DNA of 64,000 nucleotides. Origin: Ariolimax columbianus (taxonomy: Eukaryota > Mollusca > Gastropoda > Stylommatophora > Arionidae). Shown here piece after piece: positions 46,529 to 58,133 of this stretch. Position numbers and translations under genes: made by a program. The DNA lies in contig JAVGWX010000002.1 of NCBI GenBank assembly GCA_036924085.1, positions 44,473,666-44,537,665 of the forward strand, read 5' to 3'. Under the pieces are notes generated by a model, which did not search any database, was not told the DNA's origin, and was given only the letters and a program-made list of their open reading frames with translations. Numbering within the stretch: position 1 is the stretch's first letter; each line of letters starts with the position of its first letter.

Positions 46529-47122
46529 ATGCGTTTGTCATTGAGAAAGGTGGTAAAATTTACCACCTTTCTAGCATTAATGTTAATACTAAACATATGG
46601 ATTAGCTATAATGTCAACTTTTGGAGTTTCAACAACTTTGACGACCGTGGGAAAGTTTTGCAAACTTGGAGACGTAAAGACGAGGACAATGGCGGAGTGG
46701 AGCCAGGTCATCTTGTTGACACTCAGGGTGTAGATATCCAACGTAAATCTGACTCTGTGATATTTCGAAGTCAAAGAAGTGCTAAAACAGTTAATGCAAA
46801 TAACGAAAATGAGCAGTCTCAACAATATGGAACGTTTGTCACTGCACCACGTGAAACACTGGTCGAAAAAGTAAATTTCACTATGGCCATGGGAAACAAC
46901 TTGTTGCCTCCTACCCGAAACAGCAACAGTGAAAATGCCAACAAGTATCAAGCACATTCGAAAGTGGAACATGATTTTAAGAAAGAGTCAGCCCATAAAC
47001 TCAAAGAGGCAGAAGAAACTAAGTTGAAAGATGTATTTATTAGTGTCAAGACGACATCAAAATATCACGGAACACGAGTAAAGCTGCTTCTGAAGACTTG
47101 GTATCTGCTGGCTCGGGAACAG
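46529..47122 (+). CDS. fng: Fringe glycosyltransferase, exon 1 (start, Golgi anchor, stem, start of catalytic domain)
   Basis: Fringe is a type II Golgi beta-1,3-N-acetylglucosaminyltransferase that elongates O-fucose on EGF repeats of Notch and so tunes ligand choice. The ATG at 46529 is the first in-frame ATG. It gives MRLSLRK, then a hydrophobic anchor (FTTFLALMLILNIWISYNV, about residues 11-30), a hydrophilic stem of about 135 residues, and the beginning of the catalytic domain (DVFISVKTTSKYHGTRVKLL, about 168-187; family pattern DxFIAVKTTxxxHxxRLxLLLxTW). The exon ends at LAREQ with the donor CAG|GTAAAT, in phase 0 (198 codons). Six further exons downstream continue the domain in register. 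The frame is intact. Vertebrate and insect homologues have different stem lengths, so the long stem is not alarming. Confidence 0.93.
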
Positions 47123-48179
47123 GTAAATAAAGTTCTAGATAATTAATTGTTGTAACAATAAAGACAAAATAACATTTGTTATCGTGTGATAGTAATTATA
47201 GTTTGTTTGCTTCATTGTTCACATTTTACAACTTTGGATGCACTTGTTTTTTTAGTGTAATTTCTAAGAAAGTTTCATGCATCAAGTTGTACTGTACAGA
47301 TAATAATAATAACTAAATAAGATAGACTACTAATACTATAGACTTAAAACTTAAAAATAATAATATAGATCTAGATGTCTAATATTTATTTATAAAAAAT
47401 TCAGACAAACATTAAACAGTGAATGCTCAGTAGAAAAAAGAAAAATATAATGCCAACGGACATCTGATTTTTTTAAAGTGGAACATCTTGATTTTGCAGA
47501 TTATCTATCACTATGTCTTTTTGTTCCACGTAAAGCATATAGTGCCCACTGCAGCTGGCACTTTTTCCTGTATCAATCAAAAATTGTATGAAACATGAAT
47601 AAGTGTGATTCAGATACAGGGTAAGAACAATAACAAAATTTACACTAAGAACCAATTACCAAGGTGGTCTTCATCGGGGACAGTGGACAATGCACATTAG
47701 AACAATTTGAACTAGTAATTCATAAAAGTAATGATAAGCACATAAAATATATTCTGCTTTGGATTGTTTGTGAGGACAGTCATCCATCTTGGGCGGAAAA
47801 TCTGACATAAATTTTGTTTAGATATTCACATCACGAGTCTAAAAATGCTATTTACTTTCAAATTCAAAACCATAAATGTCAAATTTTTATTTTTTTAAAT
47901 TTTGTTTAATGGCATCCTTGTTCTTATTATTATCTATGTGTTCATCATTACCTCCTTGAATTGTTAGTTTTTCTTAATTGTATGTACTGTCAGTTGTTTC
48001 TAAAGAAAGCCTATCCATCATACATTTGGTTTCGTTCCTGTTCTAGCGTCGTATGTTAACCAAACTTATCCATGTTTTTATACTCTACATTTTAATCCTC
48101 AATACCGTTAACAGCTTCGCCATTTTATTGTTCCTCAAAGCACAGACAAGCGTGCCTTGCAGTGATGATTTCTGTAGCC
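47123..48179 (+). other. fringe intron 1, first part
   Basis: AT-rich intron without recognisable repeats up to the family-Y copy at 48180. The minus-strand frame at 47473-47655 has no domain. Confidence 0.5.
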
Positions 48180-48315
48180 ATTAGCTTTACATGATGTTAC
48201 TAGCCCCATACACAACCTTTCTTTAGTCACCTTCCTCATCATACTCTTCTTCTTCTGCCCAGTGGACCTGTTCTTTCCTCCCCATGTACCACTTTGATGA
48301 TAGATCTGTAGCTGC
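48180..48315 (+). repeat. dispersed repeat family Y, copy 3 (in fringe intron 1)
   Basis: TTTACATGATGTTACTAGCC, CCATACACAACC, TTAGTCACCTT and CTGTTCTTTCCTCCCCATGT, the clearest statement of the family order. Confidence 0.7.
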
Positions 48316-48334
48316 TGTCAACTAAAAGGCACAA

Positions 48335-48560
48335 GGGACAGTGTGGCCTAGTGGTTAAGTGACATGGCTCACAATCCGAAGGTGCTGGGTTCGCTCCCCA
48401 ATAACATCACTGGCCGTTACCCTTAGAAAATGCAGGAGGAAGCAGACCCTTACATAAAATGCATGCCGAAGTCGGATGCACTGGGCAGACAGGCGCAAAT
48501 TAAAAACATAGTGCCACACACACCATCTTGGGGAATAGAGGAATAAGGCGAATAAAATAA
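48335..48560 (+). mobile_element. tRNA-derived SINE family 1, copy in fringe intron 1
   Basis: Plus-strand copy with head CAGTGTGGCCTAGTGGTTAA and GCTGGGTTCGCTCCCC. The body is GTTACCCTTAGAAAATGCAG and onward, lacking the GAGGAAGCAAAC segment. It ends near AGGCGAATAAAATAAAATT. No convincing target duplication was found. Confidence 0.9.
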
Positions 48561-49541
48561 AATTTAATTCAAGACACAAACGAAAGTGCGAAGGAAGATT
48601 GTATTCTATACACTCTCCAGCCATTATGGAACTGTCCTGGGACAGTTTGATCAGTCTGTTGAGCACAAATGTAAGAACCGTACTTTGGTCAAGATGTAGA
48701 ACTAACACACATCCAAACTGCAAGCTTATACTAAGGGATGTTTTGTCTAATACTTTGTTTCAGTTGGACTGGGGTAAGAAAAATAGACTTGTAGACGAGA
48801 ACAAGGCAGCAACCAATACAGCTTTCATTCTAGCATTGTAACCAGACATTCACTGGACTCACACTTACAAAGAAAGTAGACCAGGAGAAAGAACTTGTTG
48901 TAAGGGGCTGAAGATGCATCAGTGAATGAGCTGACAGCAGCCATTGACTCAAAAGCTGGCTGCTTATGTCAGAGTCAGTGAAACATAGGTGGCCATGACC
49001 CAATTCCGCCTCCAAGTGGCAGCCATGGATACAGGCTGCACTCATATAGACTGGCTAAAAGAATCGAAATCAGAGGGAAGGCAAACCTGGTTCCAAAAAT
49101 GTAGTGCTGAAACCAGATGTGTCTTGCAGAAAGGCACATGTTGCAGCCTTACTGTAAGCTATAACACAATGCCCTTTTCTGTATCATCACCAAAGAACTT
49201 TAGATACAATTTGAGCACAACAGGAGAATTTTGAACAAAGCTGAAATTAAAGACCAAAATAAATGTATGTGGCAAGCAACAGTTGCAGTCCTGGTGTTTC
49301 ACAAGGAACATGATATGGACAATAAAACAAAGTTAATAGTTCTTTAATTTTAATATTTGATGATTTTGAATTTAAAAGAAAAGTGCATGTTTTGGCTCGG
49401 TTTATGTAATGTCAGTATCAAAACTAGATGATATGTCAGATTTCCTGTTAATTTTTTTATAAATCAAATCAGAATGCCAAGTTTGCTTGCAGCATCTTTT
49501 TTGAAACCTAAATAAGTTTGAGCTTTTGTTTTTCTCAACAG
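48561..49541 (+). other. fringe intron 1, remaining part
   Basis: No element is recognised. Open frames at 48599-48841 and 48989-49234 have no domain and overlap a minus-strand frame. It ends in the acceptor TTTTTCTCAACAG. Confidence 0.45.
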
Positions 49542-49590
49542 GTTTACTTTTTTACTGATGCAAATGATACAATGATCTCAGAAGTTCTAG
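49542..49590 (+). CDS. fng: fringe exon 2
   Basis: 49-base exon VYFFTDANDTMISEVL, matching the family segment (TFIFTDGEDExL). Acceptor CAACAG, donor CTAG|GTGAGC. It is entered in phase 0 directly after exon 1 and leaves one base (phase 1). Confidence 0.88.
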
Positions 49591-49704
49591 GTGAGCAAAG
49601 CATATCTGATATTGTTGTACATATGTGTGTCATTATGGTATATAATATTAACTTACTGAATTAATATGCTGTAATATTCTTGTAGATGTGGTATCTGCGG
49701 CTCT

Positions 49705-49800
49705 TTGTTTTACATGATGAAGCTGTCAACTGTACTTAGCTTAGGCACCTTTTATGGCCTAGAATAGCCCTGTTCTTTCCTCCCCAGTAAGGAGCCCCAG
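49705..49800 (+). repeat. dispersed repeat family Y, copy 4 (in fringe intron 2)
   Basis: TTTACATGATGAAGCTGTCA, CTTAGGCACCTTTTATGGCC and CCTGTTCTTTCCTCCCCAGT, in the family order. Confidence 0.6.
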
Positions 49801-49870
49801 TGAGGTGTTAAGGATGCTGTTACCTTTTGGCTAGTTTTAGTGTATTCAATTCATATTATTCATTAGAAGA

Positions 49871-50205
49871 CCCTGAGCAGCATATGAGCTGCAGCAGTCA
49901 GTGACCCATAGGTGACTGCTAGCATCAGGGCCAGCGAACCAGAGCTGCCAAGACCCTTCTACACCTCCATGCAGTGATCCTGGATAACATGCTGCAACAT
50001 AGCAGACTGGCTAAGGAGAAGGGATCGAAGAGGAAATGCTGACCTAGTACTAAAAAAATGCCTGCTGAAGTTGGATGTGTCGGACCGAAAGGTGCAAATA
50101 TCACCGTCAAGTTGTAAACTACGACACAACGCATTCTGTTTTCTGGACTACATTCTGTTACTTAAGCCTTTTTCAGGACTTGATAGTGTGAGATTGGGAA
50201 CAAAT
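49871..50205 (+). mobile_element. SINE-like family 2, near full-length copy (fringe intron 2)
   Basis: Begins CTGAGCAGCATATGAGCTGC, includes GGACCGAAAGGTGCAAATAT and reaches GATTGGGAACAAATGAAGAG. The 3' tail is degraded. Confidence 0.85.
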
Positions 50206-50279
50206 GAAGAGAAGTCATATTATTCACTATACTCTGAGTATTCTGTTATCATCATATTATTGTCATGCTAAATTTAAAG

Positions 50280-50530
50280 TTTGTAATCTTTATACTAGCC
50301 GCTCATGGCAAAGGTGCATGGTTCAATTCTTGCTACCAACCGCTCTAGTCGACCAAGTTGTAAATGGGAACCTGACTGACGGCTGGGGAAGGAAAAAGGC
50401 AGCGAGTTTGGGAACTTGTCACTCCAAATCACAAAGCTGGGGCTTAAAGCAATAAAACCTTTAACACTTCACCCCCAATGGTAGTGTCTGCTATGGGACT
50501 ACCTTTAATCTCTATAAGACTTCTGTCATG
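50280..50530 (+). repeat. SINE-3-like element (fringe intron 2)
   Basis: GCTCATGGCAAAGGTGCATG, GTTCAATTCTTGC (B-box-like), GTCGACCAAGTTGTAAATGG and TGTCTGCTATGGGACTACCT. This is the longest copy of the sequence also seen at 30985 and 34750. A tRNA origin is plausible, but I cannot fold the head confidently. Confidence 0.55.
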
Positions 50531-51701
50531 AAAATATGGAATTTTTTGTAATATGTGGAGTTTGAGAGGATTTTTAATACCCATATTTCTAACATGGTTA
50601 ACAGCTCAGACCATAGTTTTGTCCTGTGTTATGAAACTATGTCCAAGCATATCAAATCTTGAATATTATAGAATTGGTTTATATATTTTTGCTTGCATTT
50701 TCAGATTCCTCTCTTGACATATATTGTTTTGCCATTTCCTAATTATAGCTTGCACATTCTTTCTATGGTTCACGTATATACAGGCGTCCTTTGCATTTAG
50801 ATATTCCACTCTAACTCTTTACAATTATAACCAGAACCCACACATTCAACTGCTCTCCTCTTTCGACCTATTTCGTCATGTTTCCACTATTTCGACTTCT
50901 GTAGGCAGCTTTATCTCTCAATCAACTCGGCTGTGCCACCTTTTTGATCAGTCTGTGTATAGAAATATTAAATGTTGCTTTCTAATGCACCCTCAAGTGA
51001 TATGTAGCACATTATTTACATTTTTCAGTGGCCAAAATCTATTTGCAAGCTAATAAATAATATTGGGTTTCGCATTTCCACCATTTCTCAGGTTAAAGGT
51101 AAAATGGTATAACTAGCCACAAGGTTAAATCGAATCCTGCCGTGGGAGGCACCTGTGTTTTTCTTGGTGCAAACACTCCTCCACATGTGGAAAGTAATGG
51201 CAACCTACAGTACTGCACACCTGCATAGGAGCTCACTGAATTTATATCAGTCAAATAGCTTGGTGGTTGTAAGAAGCGACTTTCTTCAAAGGACATGCTA
51301 CTTATTGAAGGTAGAATGGTGTAATTAGTCCCTAGGGTGAAGGTAGAATGATATAAGATGACCATTAAGAGATACTGGTGTGAAGTGTTGCAGACTTTAT
51401 TGTATACGGTCTACATTTTTTTGGGGCTAGCGTTATCAGTTCCAGTGCCTTTCCCAATCTAACACAATCCGATGACCTTTAACAGCTAAGGGGGCTGAAA
51501 CAGACCATGGCTGAGAAACATGCAATGCCAGTTTTGCTGTTGAAGTTCTGCCACTCTCACACAGAGTTGACATATGATGATAACTTTTGTGCTTGGGGGA
51601 AATGATATAATTGGGTTAATGAACTTCACTATTCCTTGCAGCTAGCTAGTTGAGCCATTCTGTTAATTTTGTAACACACTTTAATTTGGAATTTATTTCA
51701 G
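50531..51701 (+). other. fringe intron 2, remaining part
   Basis: No recognised element. A short duplicated phrase (GGTAGAATGGTGTAATTAG and GGTAGAATGATATAAGATG) lies at 51310-51360. It ends in AATTTATTTCAG. Confidence 0.45.
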
Positions 51702-51744
51702 GGGACCATTTGATCAACACCAACTGTTCCATGGATCATAGTAG
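51702..51744 (+). CDS. fng: fringe exon 3
   Basis: 43-base exon read as GDHLINTNCSMDHS plus two bases. The NCS is the N-glycosylation sequon found at this site in many fringe proteins (VVxTNCSxxHS). Acceptor TTTCAG, donor AG|GTAAGG. Enters in phase 1 and leaves in phase 2. Confidence 0.88.
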
Positions 51745-52944
51745 GTAAGGGGAAAATCATATTGTGTTTCAATAGCCTTTAACTTACCAGATTACAAAAT
51801 AAATAATATTTCCTGCAGCTACTTGATTTTTCAGCACATCAGGTCACAACATGGTTGTTGATTTTGAGAACCTCAATTTTTTTTTTTAAATGTGCATATG
51901 TCTAGAGACGTATGTTAATAAAGAACTTGTTGGTGTTGTTTTTGGTATTGTATGCATGTTAGCTTCTGAGATACAAGAAGATGAAGGTGATAGGGGTGAA
52001 TAATAACACAAACATATAGACTCACCAGTGAGCGGCGTCCCTTGGCAAGAAAGAAAATAAATTTGCTGAAAAGCATACTAATACTATCGATGTTTATACA
52101 GTAATGGGTTTGTTTGTCACTTCTACTATAAATCTGTTGCAGAAATTTAACTCCTCCATTCTGAGTGATGGGTGAGTCTTCAAATCCAAGCGAAAAACAA
52201 CAAAAAACTTTCCAAAAATCTAAAACTAATTTTTAAATTTCCATTGTTTTTCGTCTAACCGTATTTGACGGAAGTTGGAACTCTCTACAATCAAAATAGC
52301 AGTGGGCTCAGCCATTTCTCTGGCATTAATCAGGAATATACGATAAAACAATGACCCTAGAGCTGGTGGAGTGCAACGTCCATGGACTAGAGCCAAATCG
52401 TCGTAATCTCATGCCGCTAGTACAGTAAAGGTTAAGACAGGGGGTATGAGAAATGGACATTGATAAAATGTGGGAATTTAACTAGTTCGCTCTTGTGTCA
52501 TCATTCTCTTTATGATTCCCAGTCCCTTACTGGGGATAGGAAAAGTTCATTACTACATTTCCATCCATGTTGTAAACGAAGAAAGCGACTGAAGAAAGTG
52601 TTGCCTGTGGCTAACAACCTCATAGTGTAAAACTAATTTCTGCAGAAACCACGGCTGTAAGAGCAAGCAAAGAGATTCGGCACTGGTTTCAATAAAAAAA
52701 AAAAGGTCAACAGCAGTGGTCTCCCTTTCACTGGAGGGACAAAATGATGATGGTGACGACACTTTGAGTTTTCCAAATTGAAATATTGGGTTATAGTTTT
52801 CATGCAGCCATTGATGATAAATTCATTGCCAATAACTTCTGAGATTTGTTTTATGTTGATTATTCTACAGTTAGCTTTGACTTCATTAGAAAAGTATTAA
52901 ATATTATATACAATAGTATAGCAAACTATTCCCTTTGATTTCAG
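51745..52944 (+). other. fringe intron 3
   Basis: AT-rich, no mobile element recognised. The minus-strand frame at 52553-52762 has no domain. It ends in CCTTTGATTTCAG. Confidence 0.5.
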
Positions 52945-53004
52945 GCGTGCACTAAGTTGTAAAATGGCAGTTGAGTTTGATTACTACATGGCATCAAGGA
53001 AACG
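52945..53004 (+). CDS. fng: fringe exon 4
   Basis: 60-base exon RRALSCKMAVEFDYYMASRK, matching family SRQALSCKMAVEYDxF. Acceptor TTTCAG, donor AACG|GTAAGG, phase 2 on both sides. The SCKMAxEYD block binds the UDP-sugar region in family structures. Confidence 0.9.
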
Positions 53005-53269
53005 GTAAGGCCATTGAATGAGCATTGAACATTCTAAAAACTTTTTGTCTCATTACTTCTTCAGTGAATTAAGCTGTTGTCACAACTCTCTTAAATAAGA
53101 TGGTATAACAGTTTTTTTTAATATATTTTCATCTGTATATTTTTGTATAGCACATTACTCCCAAAATTATGGGAGGGAGACTGTCTGGTCAGGCAAAATA
53201 CCCTCACATCGACTACTTAGTAGCCCTCCCTGGAAATAGGCTGTTTTCATGGCATCCTGGATAACGAGG

Positions 53270-53450
53270 TGAAGGATCCACGTGATCCCCGTAGTAGTGA
53301 GTGACACGCAGATGAAGCCAAACCCGGTCCACTTTCATCAGCACGCTCGGGATGTGAGGGAAGCTACTGCAACCCGCCACTTAACGTCATTTTCAGGGTG
53401 CACAAAAGAGTAACCTACTCATTGTGGGCATTCGCAAACAATAACCCCCA
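53270..53450 (-). repeat. dispersed repeat family X, inverted copy (fringe intron 4)
   Basis: Complement of the copy at 25975. GGATCCACGTGATCCCCGTA, CATCAGCACGCTCGGGATGT and GTAACCTACTCATTGTGGGC appear in the expected reverse order. Confidence 0.75.
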
Positions 53451-54011
53451 AAATTTAATTTGTTTGCCACCCCTTTCCCAGACCTCCTGCTCTAGAGAAT
53501 CACTGATCTGTGTAATGACTGTACTGTGCCTATCACACTCCTAGCCAAGAAACCTCGTTCAGTCGAATGTTCAGATTTGAGAATAATCAGCCTGATGGGT
53601 ACCACAAAGTTAGGAATTAAACAGAAGAGAATTATATGTAGAGTGGACATTGCAGTTTCAGGTGAACAATTTAGATTTCCACAGAACAGCGAAACAAGAA
53701 GCAATATTCTGTAAGAGGCACTAGCAGAAAAATAAATTGAAATGCAAAAACACATTTATAAAAGCTTTTTAGGCTACAAAAAAGACCTTTGAAGTCCAGC
53801 AAGAAAAACTAATTTCATATCTGGAAACTATACAGTAACCCATGCTGGGAGTAAACTGCTACTTTTGATATTAATCTCTCTCTCTCATTCTCGTGTGTTT
53901 GTGCGCGCGCACGTGCAAGAGTTTTTTTTTTAAAGAAGTGTGGCAAAGATGCATATTTCCCCCTTCTCTGTTTCACATTTACACAGTAAACATTTTTAAA
54001 TAGACAAAATT
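53451..54011 (+). other. fringe intron 4 sequence without recognised elements
   Basis: Open frames at 53492-53755 (minus) and 53526-53714 (plus) overlap and have no domain. A CT-rich patch and short (GC)n run lie at 53875-53915. Confidence 0.45.
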
Positions 54012-54308
54012 ATGCTGAGCAGCGCATGAGTGGCAGCAGTCAGCAACCCATAGCTGACTGCTAGCGTCAGGGCCAGCGAACCAGAGCTGCCAAGACCCTT
54101 CTACACCTCCATGCAGTGATCCTGGATAACGGGCTGCAACAGAGCAGACTGGCTAAGGAGAAGGGATCGAAGAAGAAATAACCCGGTACTCAAAAAATGC
54201 CTGCTGAAGTTGGATGTGTTGGACCGAAAGGTGCAAATATCGCAGTCAAGCTGTAAGCTGCGACACTATTCCGTTCTCTAGACTACATTCTGCTACTTAA
54301 GTCCTTAA
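54012..54308 (+). mobile_element. SINE-like family 2, copy (fringe intron 4)
   Basis: Begins GCTGAGCAGCGCATGAGTGG, includes GGGCCAGCGAACCAGAGCTG and GGACCGAAAGGTGCAAATAT, and stops at CTACTTAAGTCC without the tail. The last part of the family sequence is missing. Confidence 0.85.
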
Positions 54309-54490
54309 TGACGTTGATGCACAGATGAAAATTGGAAAGAAAATGTATTTTTATACCAGCCACATAATGTATTTTGTCAATATATCCTTCAATTCCTTTA
54401 CATTTACCTTTCATATTGGGTGTCTGTCAAATTCTGAATCAGGTGTGTGTCGAATATCCACAAGTAATCCAGATGTATGATCATTGGACT

Positions 54491-54840
54491 GGCTTGACTT
54501 GGCTTCGTTAGTTCTCAATCTCCTACTACCAAGCCCTGAAAAGGTATAAGTAGCAGAATGTAGTCCAGAGAACGGAATGCGTTGTGTCGTAGTTTAAAGC
54601 TTGACTGTGATATTTGCACTGTTCGGTCCAGCACATCCGACTTCGGCAAGCATTTTTTTAGTACCGGGTTAGCATTCCCTCTTCGATCCCTTCTCCTTAG
54701 CCCCTCTGCCCTGCTGCAGCCTGTTATCCAGGATCACCGCATGGAGGTGTAGAAGGGTTTTGGTTCGCTGGCCCTGATGCTAGCAGTCAGCCATGTGTCG
54801 CTGACCACTGCAGCTCATGTGCTGCTCTGCATCTTGATCC
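54491..54840 (-). mobile_element. SINE-like family 2, full-length copy with TSD (fringe intron 4)
   Basis: Minus-strand copy between CATTGGACT at 54482-54490 and 54841-54849. The 3' end is an AAGCC-type tail, as in the copy at 6342, and the 5' end is GGGATCAAGATGCAGAGCAG. It lies in inverted orientation about 180 bases from the plus-strand copy at 54012, so a transcript could fold into a long hairpin. Confidence 0.88.
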
Positions 54841-54849
54841 CATTGGACT

Positions 54850-55512
54850 GATCAAATAATAAATAATTTCTGAACAAAGAATCTGAAGCTTTAAAAGCTA
54901 TTTACGAAAAATAAGCCACAAAAATGAAAACACATTCAAATCGCGCGCTATTTTGAGAATATTGTAGCGTTATGTGCCCCAGATGTTCTGTTATAATTTT
55001 TTCTTCCTAACCAATGGAAGTTCATTGCTTCCCAACAATGGTCCATGCTAATGTTAAATGAGCAAATTCCGACTGATAAGTTCAACATTACGATTTCCAG
55101 CCGAGCGAATACGGCACCACCGAGCTGAGGGGAGTTAAGATCAAAATGATAAAAGCAATACTGGAAAGGGAAGTGAAGGGCAAACATGCCAGAGGTAGAC
55201 AGTGCTGTAAGAGGAGGATAACCATCAAATGATGGACAGAGAAAGGCTTTACAGATGGTTGTAGATCCATTGCAGCCAACTTTTGATCTAGATATGACAC
55301 CTGAACTGAATTTGTTCTGTCCATATCTGTTTAATCTTTAGCTGGTTATCATGTTCTTTCAAACAGATCTGTATTTATAGTTATATGTAACCCACCTTTT
55401 TTTTGCACACACCTTCATTTAATCACTGTTTTGATTAGAAGACTGTCAGGAATATGTGTGTTGCAACTATAAGTTAGTGCCTCATTGTTAACAGTTTAAA
55501 TATGATCTGCAG
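54850..55512 (+). other. fringe intron 4, last part
   Basis: No recognised element. Minus-strand frames at 54948-55187 and 55088-55324 have no domain. It ends at TATGATCTGCAG. Confidence 0.45.
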
Positions 55513-55660
55513 GTGGTTTTGTCATGTGGATGATGATGTGTACCTGAACGTGCCTCGTCTGGTTGAAATGCTACAGGGGTATAACCACAAGGAAGACTGG
55601 TATCTGGGAAAACCAAGTCTGAAACATCCCTTGGAAGTCATGGACAGAGAAACACCTGGA
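55513..55660 (+). CDS. fng: fringe exon 5 (DDD metal-binding motif)
   Basis: 148-base exon continuing R-WFCHVDDDVYLNVPRLVEM, then WYLGKPSLKHPLEVMDRETP plus G. The DDD triad (about residues 255-257 of the assembled frame) is the Mn2+/UDP-GlcNAc-binding motif of fringe enzymes (WFCHVDDDxYVN). The GKPSL block is also diagnostic. Acceptor CTGCAG, donor GGA|GTGAGA. Enters in phase 2, leaves in phase 0. Confidence 0.95.
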
Positions 55661-56049
55661 GTGAGAAAGCTAGTTTTCTACAATGTGTATATTCTTTTAA
55701 ACTTATTCTGTTCTCATCACCCCTCTCCTTAAATTTGATTGGAACATTGACCACATCACATGGGACTGTGTGATCCTTAGACTCCACGAGTGGGTCACAT
55801 GGCCTCATCTTTGGAAGGAAAGAAAAGGGCCACTGCACCTTCATGTATGTCTTAAAAGGTTACTAGAGAAAGTTGTACATGGAGCTAGCAGCCACATCAT
55901 GTAAAACAAATTGCTGCATTAAAACATGAAGATGATGCATAGTATTTTGACGCAGGTTTACTGGAAGAGGTCTACTGTAGTGGTTATTCTATGCTCCAAC
56001 TGGAGCGAAGTAGGACATGAGGACCCAACATCCTATAGAATAAATAACT
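55661..56049 (+). other. fringe intron 5, first part
   Basis: No recognised element. Confidence 0.45.
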
Positions 56050-56575
56050 TTGAAGGGAAGATTTAAGCAAAACAACTTTGTAGCATCAGTAAACACAAAG
56101 TGTGCAAATCCTATAAATGGCACATCACAAATAAAACCCATGCACACTACACATATGCTTCCCACCTGGAGAAAATGGTGCTTCCCAGTGTTGATAGAAA
56201 ACACTCCAGACATTATTAAAAATAATAGCCAGACAGGAGCACACAGATCATCAACCAAATTACACATTACCAGCTCAAAAGAGGTGAACAAGTGGTAATT
56301 ATTAGACTTCACACATAGAAGCCACAACAGATTGAGATACCATCTGCTAACAAAGGATAGGAAATACAATGAATGTGTCTGCAGCACTGATAAAATTACT
56401 GCTGAAGATCTGCAGCAAATGTGTCGAACATACGAGTAACAGTAAACACATATGGCCATAAAAAAATACCATTCATGGGAAAGCTCTTTATTGATCCAAA
56501 TGACCTCAGATTATCCAGTGCTTTCTTTACATTATTCACATTGATGCCTGAAAGTGTACGAAGAAGAATAAGTAT
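56050..56575 (+). pseudogene. I-like LINE fossil lacking RNase H (fringe intron 5)
   Basis: The plus frame at 56095-56240 reads ANPINGTSQIKPMHTTHMLP and ENTPDIIKNNSQTGAHRSST. This matches the RT/RNase H linker of copies A, D and E (DPINALTTPKPITTV, ENIPGIGNKNCQTEKERRDT). It then passes straight to the C-terminal extension (RLHT.KPQQIEIPSANKG; shifted AEDLQQMCRTYE), ending GTACGAAGAAGAATAAG. The RNase H core is deleted. It is more diverged than the other copies. Confidence 0.75.
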
Positions 56576-57059
56576 CACCAACAATCTTTGTCATGGAACC
56601 TCCATGAAAAAAGAGGCAAGGAAAGGCAACATTGAGAAGAGACATAGAGACCAAAACATGAAAAATGGGGAGAAGCTGGAAAGAACTGGCATATGCACCC
56701 AAGATGATAAGAATAAGCATATATCTAATAACAATAGCTATTTTTTGGCCGACTTCTATTACCTGATAATTTAATTGCATGCTTTTGTAACTATTAGAAT
56801 AGCTTAGTTTATAGTGGACTACTATCAGTGTTCAACAATCACAATAGAATCCCAAGTGTCTGAGTACCACTACCTCCCTAGCTGCCTGTAAGAGCTCTGT
56901 TGGTATATTGTCCAAACTGACAGTCTTCCCTTTTCTCAATGTCTTAACCGCTGCAGCCACCTCCTCCTTTGTTGTTGTTGTTGGAGGAATTGTTTTTCCT
57001 TAACAGTCTGGCAAGACAGACAGTTAGCCATATGCACAAATACCAGATTAATTGGTACA
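56576..57059 (+). other. fringe intron 5, middle part
   Basis: No gene. A stretch at 56855-56990 may be a complementary fragment of an old LINE linker, but I cannot support it. Confidence 0.35.
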
Positions 57060-57615
57060 TTTGTTGCTGTCAATATTCCTCTATGCTTGTGACACATGGA
57101 CAATAACAGCTGACATACAGATGAGATGCTTCCGACTACTTCTAAATGTACCTAGAAAGACCAAGTTACAAATGAGGAAATATGAGAAATAATTACAAAG
57201 GCAATAAGGACTTTTGAAGATGGTCTATATTGGCAAATGTCAAATGATGGAAACTCACTTGGTACGGCCACATTTCGAGATCAAGCGGTTTTGCAAATAT
57301 GATCCTGCACTGCAAGATGCAAGGCAGATGACAAAGAGGTCGTCCTAAAAAAGAGGTGAGAGGACAACATTAAAGCAATTTCTGACCAGAGTAGCCAGCT
57401 GCAGCTGACAGAAAGAGATTATGGGGGTGTCTTCCTGGATGCTCCAACAACCTCATCAGTTATGTGGTAACCTGACCCGACTACTACTTCAGATGTAAAT
57501 GGGTATCTGATGGGAGTCTGGGGACAGTTTTGGGGCCACAGCAGGAACTATGGAGTTGCTGCTCTGTCATTGGCACTTTCAGCAATGAAAGGGGCTGAGC
57601 ACACATAGGGGCACC
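57060..57615 (+). pseudogene. RTE-like LINE 3'-end fossil (fringe intron 5)
   Basis: The plus strand, across stops, gives SILLYACDTWTI (57070), RQMRCFRLLLNVPRKTK, then WYGHISRSSGFANMIL (about 57270) and GRPKKEVR (57345). This is the LLYACETW...RR.L.I...WYGHxxRSSGLAK..LqG...GRRRGRPKKRW block of RTE-like endonuclease-reverse transcriptases. A 3' UTR-like stretch follows. The element is inactive. Confidence 0.65.
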
Positions 57616-58047
57616 CAGGGACAATGAAGTTGGTTCTATGAACCATTTTACATTTCTGTAGACTGTTTCATTTTTGTGGCCACTTACTTTAGAATATACT
57701 GTGTGTATCCCTGAGAGCTAATAATAAGCAGAATATATAAACAACCTTGCAAGCATGTCATATAAAGGAAACTTAAGAGGGTTGTGCATGTGGCTAGCAA
57801 CAGCATCATGGAAAACTATCACAGAAATCACCACTTGGGAGCATATCAAGTGATTTTGTTGTAGGTTTCCTGTCAGGTGGGCAACATTTAGTGTCTATAT
57901 GCTTCATAGAGAGCAAATAAAAACACAAGTATAAGAGGAAGGAGAAGATAGGCTGCTTGTTTTGTTTCTTGTATTTTATTTTTAATGTGATGAAAATGGT
58001 TTGAATTAAAGCTGATGGTTTTGTATTTATCAAATGGTGTATTTCAG
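57616..58047 (+). other. fringe intron 5, last part
   Basis: No recognised element. It ends in GGTGTATTTCAG. Confidence 0.45.
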
Positions 58048-58133
58048 ATGAAGCTCACGTTCTGGTTTGCTACCGGTGGTGCAGGTTTCTGCATTAGTCG
58101 CTCACTGGCTCTTAAAATGGTGCCCTATGCTGG
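58048..58133 (+). CDS. fng: fringe exon 6 ([11 protein letters not shown] motif)
   Basis: 86-base exon [28 protein letters not shown] plus two bases. [20 protein letters not shown] is the best-conserved fringe signature, lining the acceptor/donor site. Acceptor TTTCAG, donor TGG|GTATGG. Phase 0 in, phase 2 out. Confidence 0.95.
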
